Shown: positions 34,301-44,906 of the stretch, piece by piece
Position numbering within the stretch: position 1 is the stretch's first letter
Layout: every line of letters starts with the position of its first letter
NCBI RefSeq assembly: GCF_007655135.1
Contig: NC_045127.1
Location: 25,028,199 to 25,092,198 of the forward strand
From: Punica granatum
Taxonomy: Eukaryota; Streptophyta; Magnoliopsida; Myrtales; Lythraceae
Reading direction: 5' to 3'
DNA length: 64,000 nucleotides
Notes under the pieces: generated by a model
Database searches by the model: none
What the model was told of the DNA's origin: nothing
The model's input: the letters and a program-made list of their open reading frames with translations, nothing else
Translations under genes and position numbers: made by a program

Positions 34301-36741
34301 CAATTCGACCGAATTTCTGGCCAGTTTAGGCTTGGTTCTGGACAACCAAGGGACCCTCCTAAGTAGTGGTGGTGGTCGTTTTGTTCCAAACCCGTCAGGT
34401 TGACCCGTATGGCCCTGCAAAGATAACGGAAAACAGAGCACGTCTTGAAAACAGACCCAACTGGGCAGTATTCGGATCAGACGTCACCACAATGTCTCCT
34501 GATGGAATTTTGAGGCAAGGTCAATGGCTACCGACTCCTAATTCACCTCTGGAGGTGAATGTGGTGGTCATTTTGCGAAAAAAGTCTCGGATCGACTCGA
34601 TCTGCAAGAAAACCTCAAGAACAGTCAGAAATTTTGACCCGACTGGGCAGTCGGGCTGTTTCTTCGTGCTGGGCTAAAATCAACGGGTTTTTCTTGGATT
34701 TCTTGACTCCTTGACACCCTAGAGTTGTGTGGGGAGGTGTTTGATGAGTTTTGACAACTCAAACCGACCCATAAGGGCTTGAAACCCGAGTTGGTATTTT
34801 TGACCCGAAAGGACTGTTTTTCTGGTTCGGTTCTGTGGTGGCTGTTCTGATGGGTTGGAGGCTTCAAACTTAAAATCTAAGCTCGGAAATGGATTGAGGG
34901 GGTCGAAAACATGTGAGATATGAAGTTTGGTGAAGTTTGGATTTAAGTCGGAATGGTAAATACCATGATTCCGACTTAAGTCTTTGGTGTTTTGCTTGGT
35001 TTCTTTGCTTGCTATGGCTGAACTGCTGTTTGCTTAGGTTCTTGAGAGTATTTCAAGAGTGAGAAAGCTAGAGAGATGGTATGAAGTGAGTTGTGATGAG
35101 CTTAATGACATAAAGGGTATATATAGTCTAAGATTAATTGCAATTAAGTGAAGAAAAGTGCCACTAACCTCTTGGATTAGGCATGGGCGGCTAGGTCAGA
35201 GGAAAATGAAGATCAATCTTCATCCATTACATTAATGGAGAAGAGATGGAAGCATTAATGAGCACTGATGAGGATGGAGTGTTGTCTTCAAATTGTAGGC
35301 TTGATATTTTCACGGAAAAGAAGACAACTTGCATGGAGAAGAAGCCAAAGGAGATGGGGCAGTCAAGAGGGAGTTACGGCTAGTCATGGAGGAGCCGTGG
35401 GCCCCACGGCCTTGAGGGGAAGTTCAAGACAAAGTTCGGGTCTTGATTGATCGCGCATTCGAGGTTCGTGGCTCAGACGAACGTCGAATTGTCAATGTGC
35501 ACGCAAAAACGGTTCAAACAAGCCTAAGATTGTCCATTTTGCCCAAAAGAATGTTCGTGCGGTTTTTGGGCTCGGAAGTCGGTTTTGCTCATTTCAAGCG
35601 ATCAGAGCAAAGTTAGTCGTTTCTGAATGCGCATCTTGTATCTGCATTCCGAATTTGTCATTTTGACGTGCATTGTCAATCAGACTAAATAATCGACTTT
35701 TAAGCCAGTATTGCAAATGTGAAGCCGGAGACGTCCTAGGAGTCTGAAGCCAGATTTCTCAGAATGCCTTCTGAGTTGCTTGGATGATCCGGAGATCGCT
35801 GCGATCTCTATTCGTTGAGAACAGAACCCGAAGGATTGAAAAAGTGCATATGAGACCCTAAAAGTATTGTTTTGAGAGCCTAGATGGATTGTGAGGTTCC
35901 GTCTGAGGATTTCACATTGAGCGTTGGGATAAGCGGCACTGGGTTGGCTAACCATCTGACATCAAGTTTCTACCGAAAGGACGTCCAGTTATGAATTTCC
36001 GTTGAAAACGACCTTTTCTGTCATTCGGAGGTCATTCGGGAAACTGAAAGGGATATTGCAGTCTAATTTGCCCAATTGCGTATGTCCGCTGTAGTTTTTG
36101 GGGCAATGCATGACTAACTCGGTTTGTCAATGTTCTGTCAGACCAGTCTCCGGATATGGTTTTCCGTTGAAAGGTATGCTTGTTCTGCTGCTCGGGAGTC
36201 ATTTGAGGAGTCTGTGTGATTTTCGAGGAGCAATCTGAAGCAATGCTCATGCTCTGTATAATTGTGGGACATGGCTGTGTCTGACATTTGGCATTAAATT
36301 TTCTCTGAGAAACCGACATTTTTGGACTTCCATTGAAAAGTTGTATGTATACATAAAATTGTTTTGTATAGAGCAGATGATCTGCGAAATGTGTTTAGAG
36401 ACACTTTTCATCTGTTTGGCACTGATGTGGATTTTTGGAGTCCAATATTGGCTATCTTCCGATGGTCGAGCGAACTATCGGAAAATAAGATCTTCCATAG
36501 TGTATTCTGAAAATGCCAGTTTGGATGTCGTCTAGGCTCCCTGTTTACTCTGTATATTGCAGGATGATTCTATATGTTCTTCTGTTATGTGCATGAATCA
36601 TCTACCTATCTCTGTTGACTTGAGAAAGAATAGCAATTTGCTGCTCTATCGAGCTTTATTTTGCATGGATGCTCAAGTCGTAGTCTGGATTGCTGTTGAT
36701 AGGCATCGCTTGAATTGGTAAGCCAAAATGGGGTGCTGACA
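31385..36741 (-). mobile_element. Solo long LTR B (5.36 kb), minus orientation
   Basis: It is flanked by the exact pentamer GTCAT at 31380-31384 and 36742-36746. On the plus strand it runs TGTACGGACCCGAAT ... CCAAAATGGGGTGCTGACA, so its sense strand is minus. It sits in the copia integrase codon run PDYSHL. Removing it and one target copy restores the frame. It is collinear with copy A over the full length (5,357 and 5,355 bp), with differences by eye of the order of 10 percent. Confidence 0.92.
35116..35127 (-). promoter_or_regulatory. TATA box of long LTR B
   Basis: GACTATATATACC on the minus strand, at the same LTR position as in the other copies. Confidence 0.6.
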
Positions 36742-37034
36742 GTCATCTCTAGGTATTTGGATGTCTCTGCTTTCCATATCTGCATCCTTATACCCGTCAC
36801 AAATTAGAACCTCGATCACAACCCTGTGTTTTTCTTGGTTATCCTTTACATTATCAAGGATATCGGTGTCTCAATCCCATAAGTCGTCGTATCTTGATAT
36901 CTCCTCAGGTTGTTTTTGATGAATAATCTTTCTCATTCGGAACTGGTGTGCCTATCGTAGTAGAACTTGGAAGGACATCATCAGGCTCTGCCTCAGCTAC
37001 TGGTACTTTCTTTTCTGATCTCAATACTTCTCTA
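36742..37034 (+). pseudogene. Copia integrase C-terminus and deletion scar
   Basis: The reading resumes as VFGCLCFPYLHPYTRHKL and QPCVFLGYPLHYQGYRC, the conserved region at the integrase/reverse-transcriptase border of copia polyproteins. It ends VVFDE and a TAA. About 100 bp later a short stretch LRSKLHVEYSPLSLQG appears, which is the usual very end of the RNase H domain in this lineage. Reverse transcriptase and nearly all of RNase H are therefore deleted. Confidence 0.8.
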
Positions 37035-37073
37035 CTCTTCGATCCAAGCTTCACGTGGAGTACTCCCCGTTAA

Positions 37074-37086
37074 GCTTGCAGGGGAA
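37074..37086 (+). other. Copia polypurine tract
   Basis: GCTTGCAGGGGAA lies directly before the 3' LTR, the expected plus-strand priming site. Confidence 0.7.
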
Positions 37087-37265
37087 TAATAGAGGAAATA
37101 GTGATTTCAAATCCTAATTTTTCTAGTATAGTTACTATATCATAATTATGTAATTATTCTGCATTTATTTCTTTCCTTAAACATGTCATGTACAGCTCTA
37201 TATAATTCAATACAATATCCCTCAAACCTTAAGTTGAGGTTTCAGCCAAAATCCTCTAGTTTTTA
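37087..37265 (+). repeat. Copia 3' LTR
   Basis: Runs from TAATAGAGGAAATAG to CTCTAGTTTTTA, 179 bp. By eye it differs from the 5' LTR at roughly 18 positions, so the insertion is not recent. Confidence 0.85.
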
Positions 37266-37270
37266 CATAC

Positions 37271-38470
37271 TAAAAATCAAAATGACAAACCCTTATTAGT
37301 TTGTGGTATTGTAACATGGTACTACGATTGCATATAAGACTTTCTCTACAGAGGGGCTCATCGGGTAAACCTTAATGGTTTGGTTAACGAAATTATAGGA
37401 AATAAAAGGTTGGACATAAACAACATTACTAAACTGAAAAAAAGAAAGACAAAGTAGATAAACATGTTAGAGATATTATTATGGATAGTTAGGAAATAAA
37501 ATATTCTAGAATAAGATCGTATCGATCTATTAGGTTAGTTTATATTTTTAGGATTTTCAATATCCGATTTGATATTATGTTATATTTGAATATCATTTAT
37601 TTCCGAGTTTCATTACTTCACCGAGCCTATAAATATATAGGCGAATTATTTCATGTATTTCGTTGAGTCATTTGAAAATAAGAACTTCCATGATTTGGCT
37701 TATGGCGACTACGCTCTGATATCTATAATGTCTCTCTCTTATATTTAATTTCTTCAAATCAACCAAGAAAATATGAGGGACCAAATGTGTATATATATTC
37801 CAAGAATAACCAAATAACGTGAGCTAGCTACATCATGTATTCCAACTGAAAAATAAAAGAAGCTACATCGAATATTAGAAGGCAAAAGTGTAGTCCCGAT
37901 CACTTACTTTACATATCAAAGTTTCTCTTTCAACCTAAATTTGTCACAGTCGGGTTGATCGTGAGAAATATGGTCCCTGCTCGACTAAACTGAGACCTTA
38001 AACTTCTAATGATAATAATGGTGGAACATTTAAAACCTCATATATAAACATATTTCCTCTATTAATATGTTACAAGATTTGTCCGCTGCATGTACGCCGA
38101 AGACGTTACAATGGAAAAGTTTTTCTAATAATATGCGAACTTAAACTATTAATAATAATGGTGGAGCATTTAAAACCTCATAAACATGGATGTTAGTGCA
38201 TGACGAAACTATAAGAGATGGGATGGAACTTTTCCAACCTGGCACCTCAATGTTACGAATAAGGATCAATTGTCTCTGTTCGCTAGACCTAGTTAGTGTG
38301 CTCGGTTGGGTTATGACTCGGTCGATATCGTCCTTGTACAGCTTGGCAAGCATCCAAAAATCAAAATTTGGGGAAGCTAGGGCATGCAGGAAGGATGGGA
38401 CAATTGCTTTGGCACTCAAAATATATAAGGACAGGGGAGGAGTCAAGGGTGGCATCGAGAGGTCCTTCTC
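37271..38470. other. Intergenic DNA with an LTR-like fragment
   Basis: 37490-37745 resembles the right part of a plant LTR: a TATA-like CCTATAAATATATAGG at 37627-37642, then a leader ending CTGATATCTATAATGTCTC. No partner was found. At 37998-38050 and 38130-38185 the motif AATAATGGTGGA(A/G)CATTTAAAACCTCAT is repeated. No gene is supported. Confidence 0.4.
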
Positions 38471-38760
38471 TTCCCACACATATACTCATATTGCAAAAGC
38501 AGCATGGCACCGAGATCTCTGAGTGGGCCCCACCAAATGATCAGGTGAAAAGCAGCCCCACCTTATCAGGGCAAAAAAGGGCCAGTATGCCCCTCCCAGT
38601 AGTATATAGTATTAGCAAGAAAACAACAGAGCAAGAAATTCCCTTCCGTTCCCTTCCCTCTCTTCGGTCCTCCCCTTACGGACAAAATCCTCTCCAACCC
38701 CTAAAAAACGCCACAGTATTCATCGATCACCCACCATACAGTAAGTACACTATATATATA
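38470..38760 (+). promoter_or_regulatory. Promoter-like and 5'-leader-like segment
   Basis: In order there are GTGGGCCCCACC, TTATCAGGG, a TATA-like AGTATATAGTATT (38600-38612), a pyrimidine-rich leader (TTCCCTTCCGTTCCCTTCCC) and a possible splice donor CAGTAAGTAC at 38749. This resembles the start of a plant transcription unit with a leader intron. No coding exon could be recognised downstream; the 62-codon frame from 38883 shows no motif. Confidence 0.3.
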
Positions 38761-38771
38761 TATATATATAT
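38751..38771. repeat. (TA)n microsatellite
   Basis: Uninterrupted TA dinucleotides directly after the possible splice donor. Confidence 0.95.
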
Positions 38772-39072
38772 CTTTTTTACTATAATTAATAAATAAATGA
38801 AAGAGTATTTTACAGATAATTTAATTTAATATTTATATTTAGGAACGAAGGAAAAAAAAGGAAAAATAATAAGAGAAATTCAATGCACGGCTTGTATCAG
38901 TGTGTCAGCTGCACCATCAGCTTTGGTAGTCCTGCCAACACTCATGTGCCAATTTTTTTCTGCCGAATGAGAGGTAGCGCTGCACTTACGGTAATAATTT
39001 TGAAAAAAAAAGAGTCCATGCCCGGTGTTTCATCAGCTCACATTAATTCGGCAGACTCGGGAAATTTTTGAA

Positions 39073-40893
39073 AAGATCTTGTATTTTAACAACGTCAACA
39101 CTTTGTTGCCATCTTAAAATTAAGAGATTTCCGAGTTCGGTGGTATAAATTTTCCATACCTCTTTATATCTTTTCAGTACATAAGATTAATGGAAATCTC
39201 AGTACAATTGATATCGGACATAATTGAGCATAGCACAAGTGTGTTGATCCTGATTGCAATCATCTACTTATTATGATAATATATAGTTGAGGAGTATTCA
39301 TAAAAAAATTTATATAGCTGATGAGTTGAGAAATTAATTGATCAATGTATTTTCTCCGGTTCAATATATGGGATGGGACGACATGAGATGAGATGGGAAT
39401 GAACGGGTCATGGGGATGTGTTCGGTGCATGCGCGTGGCATGCATGCACGATCAGGGTATTGATCAGTACGTATGCATGCCATGTCATGACAATCTATGC
39501 TTTCGCTTAGATCCGTCCCCCACTCTCCCTCCTAACTCTCACGCTCTTCCCACAGCGCTTGTTTCCCACATTCCATCATATTCAATTCACGTCACGAATT
39601 GGGGCCTCAATTTCCTGACGTGTTAAGTCATAAGTTCTCTCCCTTGATTCATAATAAACTAGAAAATATTTTAGAACTAGTCATTCAACCCACGTGTTAC
39701 AAGGATCTTTTTGTGATTTTTATTTCTATATTGATATTTTAATTTACTAATTTTATAATAACAAAAAAATTTAAATAATTAATCTCCTCGAAAATATCTA
39801 ATATATAAATACATTATGTAAATTTGAAAAACATTAATAATGAAAATGTGAAAAATCTAAGTATATATTAATATGTAGGGGATGCAAAGAGTCGATCTTT
39901 CAAAAATTAAAAGTTACGAATGGAAACTCCTCATCAACCGAATGGAAAGCTCACGAAAGAGCCCTCAAGGAATGAATTTAAATTACATAAGACCCGCATA
40001 TGGTGCTGGGCATCCACATTATTAAATTGTTAATAATTATGTTTACGGAGAAAATTTTAGTAAATATTTTATAAATTAAATTTCAAAATGTTCAAATAGT
40101 TTTTAGCCGTGGCTTTAGCGGAAAACCAAAATGATAATTTGCTTTATTCATTTTAAAATTCAACAGTAATGATATGCGATATAGATAAATATTGAAAAAT
40201 AAGAAAGATAAGAAATGCTCGTTGTTAAAGTCAGAGGCGCATAATAATGAAATTGTCATTAAAATTAACTAATATATATAGCGGGAAAGAGGAAGAATCT
40301 AATATAAAGATTGCTTCCCAAAAAATAATGATATGTGATATAGATAAATATTGGAAAAATAAAAAATAATAATGCTTAATTATTATCAATTTGATGCGTA
40401 TAGTAATGAAATTGTAATTAGATATAGTCGATATACATATCGAAAGAGGAAGAATTTATTACAAAAAAATGGCTTTCCCAAGAGGTGAAAATGAAGATGA
40501 TCATGAAAATAAAAATTTAAAGATTAAATTATATATTAATGGAAAGACTTGAAAGGACGCATCATTAAAAGCAGAGGGTTCACGAACGGGTTATCCTCAT
40601 ATTTATGCATATTTATAACCGGCATATTTGTACTTTTTAAAATTGAAAATTTAAATATTCATTTGGATGACATTTTTTCCTCTAATTATAAGAGAGTTCT
40701 ATGAATCTTGTATAATAAAATATAAATTTAAGTAATAAATGAGTATGAGTAATTCACAATAAATGTTGAATTTAGAATCTTTTAATTGACATACCAAAGA
40801 ATATACCACTATACTACGCTCTTTTTTATGCTTTGCATGTTTCAATACAACATATATGAGGTGAATCTATTTTCATCCTCAAAATTTATTTTA
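39073..40893. other. AT-rich intergenic DNA
   Basis: No gene is supported. A near-perfect inverted repeat at 39436-39484 (GGCATGCATGCAC...CGTATGCATGCC) could form a hairpin. A related pair of segments at about 40170-40330 and 40320-40450 (AATGATATG(C/T)GATATAGATAAATATTG...GAGGAAGAAT) forms an imperfect direct repeat. Confidence 0.5.
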
Positions 40894-41179
40894 GAGAAAA
40901 CTATCAATTGATACACAATGTTGTTCATAACCCTCAATTTGGCACATGAAAAAATTTTACCATCAATTTCATACACAACGTTCAATTCCATCTATCAAAA
41001 TGCTCAAAATGATGCAGTTTTTAAACTATATTTTTTAAAAAGCAAATATCAATACGATGTCGTTTCGGGCATTTTGATAAGCAGAATCGAATGTTGTGTA
41101 TGAAATTGACGACAAAAATTTTTTATGTACCAAATTGAGGGTTGCGGACAACATGGTATATCAATTTCATAATTTTCTC
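40894..41179. mobile_element. Foldback MITE, Mutator-like (286 bp)
   Basis: GAGAAAACTATCAATTG at the left and its approximate complement CAATTTCATAATTTTCTC at the right begin arms of about 130 bp that pair along most of their length (ACCCTCAATTTGG; TCAATTTCATACACAAC). The flanking 9-mers TTTATTTTA and TTTTTCTTA match at seven positions, weak support for a Mutator-type duplication. It contains ATACGATGTCGTTTCGG, a motif shared with the element at 41840. Confidence 0.65.
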
Positions 41180-41830
41180 TTTTTCTTATTAACCTCGCAT
41201 GTGTTCTATTTCCCAATAGGTTTCTTAGCGCCCTAACAAAGATAAACAAATCTCCGATACGTACTCCAAAAAAAATATATATAATATCGATTACCATCGT
41301 TCTCATTGTTTATAAGTATATTTGTATCACTTAAAGCTGGAGAAAACCACGCAATTTATCTAATTTTTCTTCTCTCGATTATAACCTAGAAAAAAAAATA
41401 ATTTGTTTTTTTTATTAGAAAGAAAGTTTATGACCTAATACAACAATAATAAAGCGAAACAAAGGGCACATGGCATATACACAATCACTTGATTTTTAAT
41501 CGGTAACTGGTATCGCTGCATCGAACTCCTTCTAGTAGAGTTAACTAATATACATTCGTTTTAAGAATAAAATAGCAATTTATTGCCTTTCTCAACTACC
41601 AATATCTCAACCCTTCTTATCTAAAAAAAAAAATTCTCAACTCCTCATATTATTATCTCTTCCCCCACCAAACCCCTCAACTCTTTTTTTTTTCTTTTTC
41701 TCTCCCTTGCCATTTAATTCTTGTTCCGTTCTTTTCTCTCCCATCTAACCAGTTATTTATTTCTTATATTAATCTTTTAATAAAGTAAAGAATTATGGCA
41801 GCGAGCCATTAAATTAAATAAAGTTAAGCA
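41180..41830. other. AT-rich intergenic DNA
   Basis: No gene or clear repeat. Confidence 0.5.
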
Positions 41831-41839
41831 ATAAGACTT

Positions 41840-42964
41840 GAGTAAATTTGGTCCTTGATTTTCTCAAGTTACATTAATCAGATTCCTAATTTATTTTTTA
41901 TATTAATTTGGTCTTTGAATTTGTCGATTTGTATCAATTTGATCCCCTACTTTTTCAATTTACATCAAATAGGTCCTTTTACATCAATTATATCATCCAC
42001 TGAATGAAATTATATCAATTACATCCTCAACTAAATAAGTTGGGTCCTTTATGACGCAAAATACATCAAGTGGGGGTCCTTTCGTCAAAATTAGTCTGAC
42101 TGTGTTAGCTAAGAGCACGTTACATCATTTTAAATCCTTCCTTTTTAATATTTTTTTCATTATCCTTTTTTTCATTTTAGAAACAAAAAATAGCGGGGAG
42201 CGCATGTGGGGGCTCCCTACCGACGACCTCCCCCTGGGGGGAGGTCACCGGAGGGTGCAGTACCCTCCGATAACCTTGCCCAGGAAAGGGGGGAGGTGAG
42301 GTTACCGGCGAGGTCTCCTCATAAATTCTTCTTAAAAAAAAAAAGACTAAGAAACAACGTCGTTTTCAGTCGTGGACTCCAAACGATGTCGTTTCGTCGT
42401 TTCAACCTTTTTTAAAATGACAAAACGATGTCGTTTTAGGTTCATCCCTCAAAACGATGCCATTTTTGTTGTCTTTCTATAATAATAAAAACAAAAAGAA
42501 TTTTTGAGGGGAGGTCTGTTAAGGCTTCCTCGCCGACGACCTCCTCCCCAAGCGAGGTCATTGAAGGGGACCATGAAACGAGGGAGAGCTCCAGTGGGGG
42601 CACACCACTGCTTTTCATTTTAAAAAATGTTTTTGTTAGAAAGGAATAAAGGATTTTTTTAAAAAAAAGAAAAGATATAAATGATGTAACATACTTCTCA
42701 GTTAACGCTATAGTTAACACTGTGACGATGGAATGACCTAATTGATATACTCAAAGAAACTTTTATGTATTTTACGTAAAAAATGACAATTGATGTAGCA
42801 ATAATTTAATTGATGTAATTTCTTTTACTGGAGGATATAATTGATGTACAAGAACTAACTTGATGCAAATTGACAAAATCAAGATCCAAATAGATGCAAA
42901 AAATAAGTTAGGGATCCGATTAATGTAACCTGTGAAAGTCAATGATCAAATTGCCTATTTACTC
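41840..42964. mobile_element. Foldback Mutator-like element (1.1 kb, non-coding)
   Basis: The ends GAGTAAATTTGGTCCTTGA and TCAATGATCAAATTGCCTATTTACTC are inverted, and pairing continues inward for well over 200 bp (TTACATTAATC-GAT-CCTAA; TTTGTCAATTTG-ATCAA). The flanking 9-mers ATAAGACTT (41831-41839) and ATAGGACTT (42965-42973) differ at one base, the size expected of Mutator superfamily insertions. The interior is GC-rich with a second symmetric pair (CCGACGACCTCC...GAGGTCGTCGG) around a centre with several near-palindromes AAACGATGTCGTTTT. No transposase is encoded. Confidence 0.82.
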
Positions 42965-43382
42965 ATAGGACTTTTGCAATAATCTACGTTTGTATTAACT
43001 AGGGAAAAAAAATTTAAAACTTTTTGCAAAGAATATTTAGAAAATAAAAAATCATTAATGCACGGGAATTTAAGGGACAAACAACCTCTAGTTAAGAGAT
43101 TGCCTAAGAAGCCTACATAAAAGCCTCTCCTTGAACGAATCGGGCATTCTCCTCTGGAGCTCAAGCTAATTATATATATAACCTGACTAATTAAGAATAT
43201 CTTTTGTGAAAGAATCTATATATACTGAAAAGATAATGGAAAAATGATTATAATTTTGTTTGAAGCTTTTAAAGGATAAAAGGAATTACGATAGTAGGTT
43301 CACCGTTTACGTGATGTGGGTATAGTATACGGTAATGGGCGCACATAGAAATTAATTCATATATTTGACACGAATATGAGAT

Positions 43383-43420
<38 letters not shown>
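43383..43420. repeat. Poly-G tract (38 G)
   Basis: Thirty-eight consecutive G residues follow GAGAT. This length is exceptional and may be a sequencing or assembly artefact. Confidence 0.95.
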
Positions 43421-43422
<2 letters not shown>

Positions 43423-43693
43423 TGTAATTATCAAAAAGAAAAGAAAAAAAAAAGGGAAATCATGCACACAAATAGAATTGAGAGCAATGAAGAAATAGTG
43501 CCCACGCACATATTGAACTTATGAGTGGGTCATGCTAGACGGTTTTCGCGGGTTGGATGCAAGTGGGTTCCCCAGTTCATAATGCATTTAACGGTGGAAA
43601 GACTCCGTATCACGGGTTTTGACCTGTCGCAAATCCTATCGGCAAGTTGAAGACTTGTACTCTTTGGATCATGGGAAGGGTTTAAAAAACATG

Positions 43694-44171
43694 AGGTAAT
43701 TACACTGGTGGTCCAAAAAGTTTCACTAATGTATCAAGTTGGTCTAAAAAGTTTTTTTTGCTACTTGATGGTACAAAATGTTTCAAAAGTGTAACATAAT
43801 AGTACAAACCGTTATCTCACCATTGACACAGTCAATCGAAGCTGACGTGGCCGAAATTTGACCGACACGTGGCTCTGCTATGTTTTTAAGAGTTGGTGGA
43901 ACGTTACATGATGGTTTAAACTCTTTTGAAATTATCACTTAATGGTCCAAAATGTTTTACAGATGTAACATAATAGTACAAAATATTTCTTTAATTAACT
44001 TAAAGGTCCACCCATGTCAATGGCGAGATGACGACGACAATGGCGATATAACGGTTTGTACTATCATGTTACAACTTTGAAACATTTTGTACTATCAAGT
44101 AACAAAAAAAAACTTTTTTGACCAACTTGTTACATTAGTGAAACTTTTTGGACCACCAGTGTAATTACCCA
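43694..44171. mobile_element. Mutator-like foldback MITE, copy 1 (478 bp)
   Basis: The terminal inverted repeats are about 50 bp: GGTAATTACACTGGTGGTCC ... GGACCACCAGTGTAATTACC. Further inner pairing includes CAAACCGTTATCTC against GATATAACGGTTTG. The same family is at 44357-44834 with the interior inverted. The flanking 9-mers are similar but not identical. Confidence 0.85.
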
Positions 44172-44336
44172 AAAAAACTTTCATCTAAACCCTATAGGGT
44201 TTGGGAAGGGTTTGATTTTTTGCCTCAAAACCCGTCCCAAATCCGTTAAGTTATAATCCTTTATTTTTTATCCTCTGTAAGCTATTTATTGATTTTATTT
44301 TCTCAATTTTATTTTTTATAATTTTCTTTCTAATAG

Positions 44337-44906
44337 GTGCTGGACCTAGTGGACTAAGGGTAATTACACTGGTGGTCCAAAAAGTTTCACTAATGTATCA
44401 AGTTGGTCCAAAAAGTTTTTTTTGCTACTTGATGATATAAAATGTTTCAAAGTTGTAACATGATAGTACAAACCGTTATCTCGCCATGGACGTCGTCATC
44501 TCGCCATTGACATGGGTGGACCTTTAAGTTAATTAAAAAAATATTTTGTACCATTATGTTACATCTGTAAAACATTTTGGACCATTAAGTGACAACTTCA
44601 AAAGAGTTTGAACCATCATGTAACGTTCCACCAACTCCTAAAAACATATCAGAGCCACGTGTCGGTTACGTTTCGGCCACGTCAGTTTCGCTTGACGGTG
44701 TCAATGATAAGATAACGGTTTGTATTATCATGTTATACTTTTGAAACATTTTATATCATCAAGTTGTAAAAAAAACTTTTTGGACCAATTTAATACAATA
44801 GTGAAACTTTTTGGACCGCCAGTGTAATTATCTCAGTGGACTATATGATGCATTCGAAGGCCCGGGGGAAGATGTGGATGAAGATGTGGAGCTTGTGGAG
44901 GACTAA
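44337..44906 (+). pseudogene. Possible terminal coding exon split by a MITE
   Basis: A good acceptor (TTTTCTTTCTAATAG) ends at 44336. The exon 44337-44356 is cut by the MITE 44357-44834 with its 9-bp duplication AGTGGACTA, and continues at 44844. With one target copy removed, the frame runs through GPSGLYDAFEGPGEDVDEDV and a short acidic end to TAA at 44904-44906. A T-rich 3' UTR-like sequence follows. The family is not recognised; an acidic C-terminus is all that can be seen. Earlier exons were not found, so this could also be a captured gene fragment. Confidence 0.4.
44357..44834. mobile_element. Mutator-like foldback MITE, copy 2 (478 bp)
   Basis: It runs AGGGTAATTACACTGGTGG ... CCAGTGTAATTATCTC. 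The 9-bp target duplication AGTGGACTA is exact (44348-44356 and 44835-44843), diagnostic of the Mutator superfamily. It is homologous to copy 1, 185 bp upstream. Confidence 0.9.

Larger units (their letters stand above)
21878..37265 (+). mobile_element. Ty1/copia retrotransposon, internally deleted, with two nested insertions
   Basis: The 5' LTR is 21878-22056 and the 3' LTR 37087-37265, both 179 bp. They are flanked by the 5-bp duplication CATAC (21873-21877 and 37266-37270). A primer-binding site and a polypurine tract sit at the expected places. Gag, protease and integrase sequences read on the plus strand in the copia order. A gypsy element (24154-31040) splits the integrase and a solo long LTR (31385-36741) splits it again. 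Without these the element is only about 3.1 kb. Most of reverse transcriptase and RNase H is deleted near 36920-37030. Stops are frequent, so it cannot act alone. Confidence 0.9.

Noticed and set aside
5946..36741. LTR copies A and B as parts of one large inverted or composite transposon
   Set aside because: Each has its own 5-bp target duplication and lies in a different host element, so they are independent insertions.
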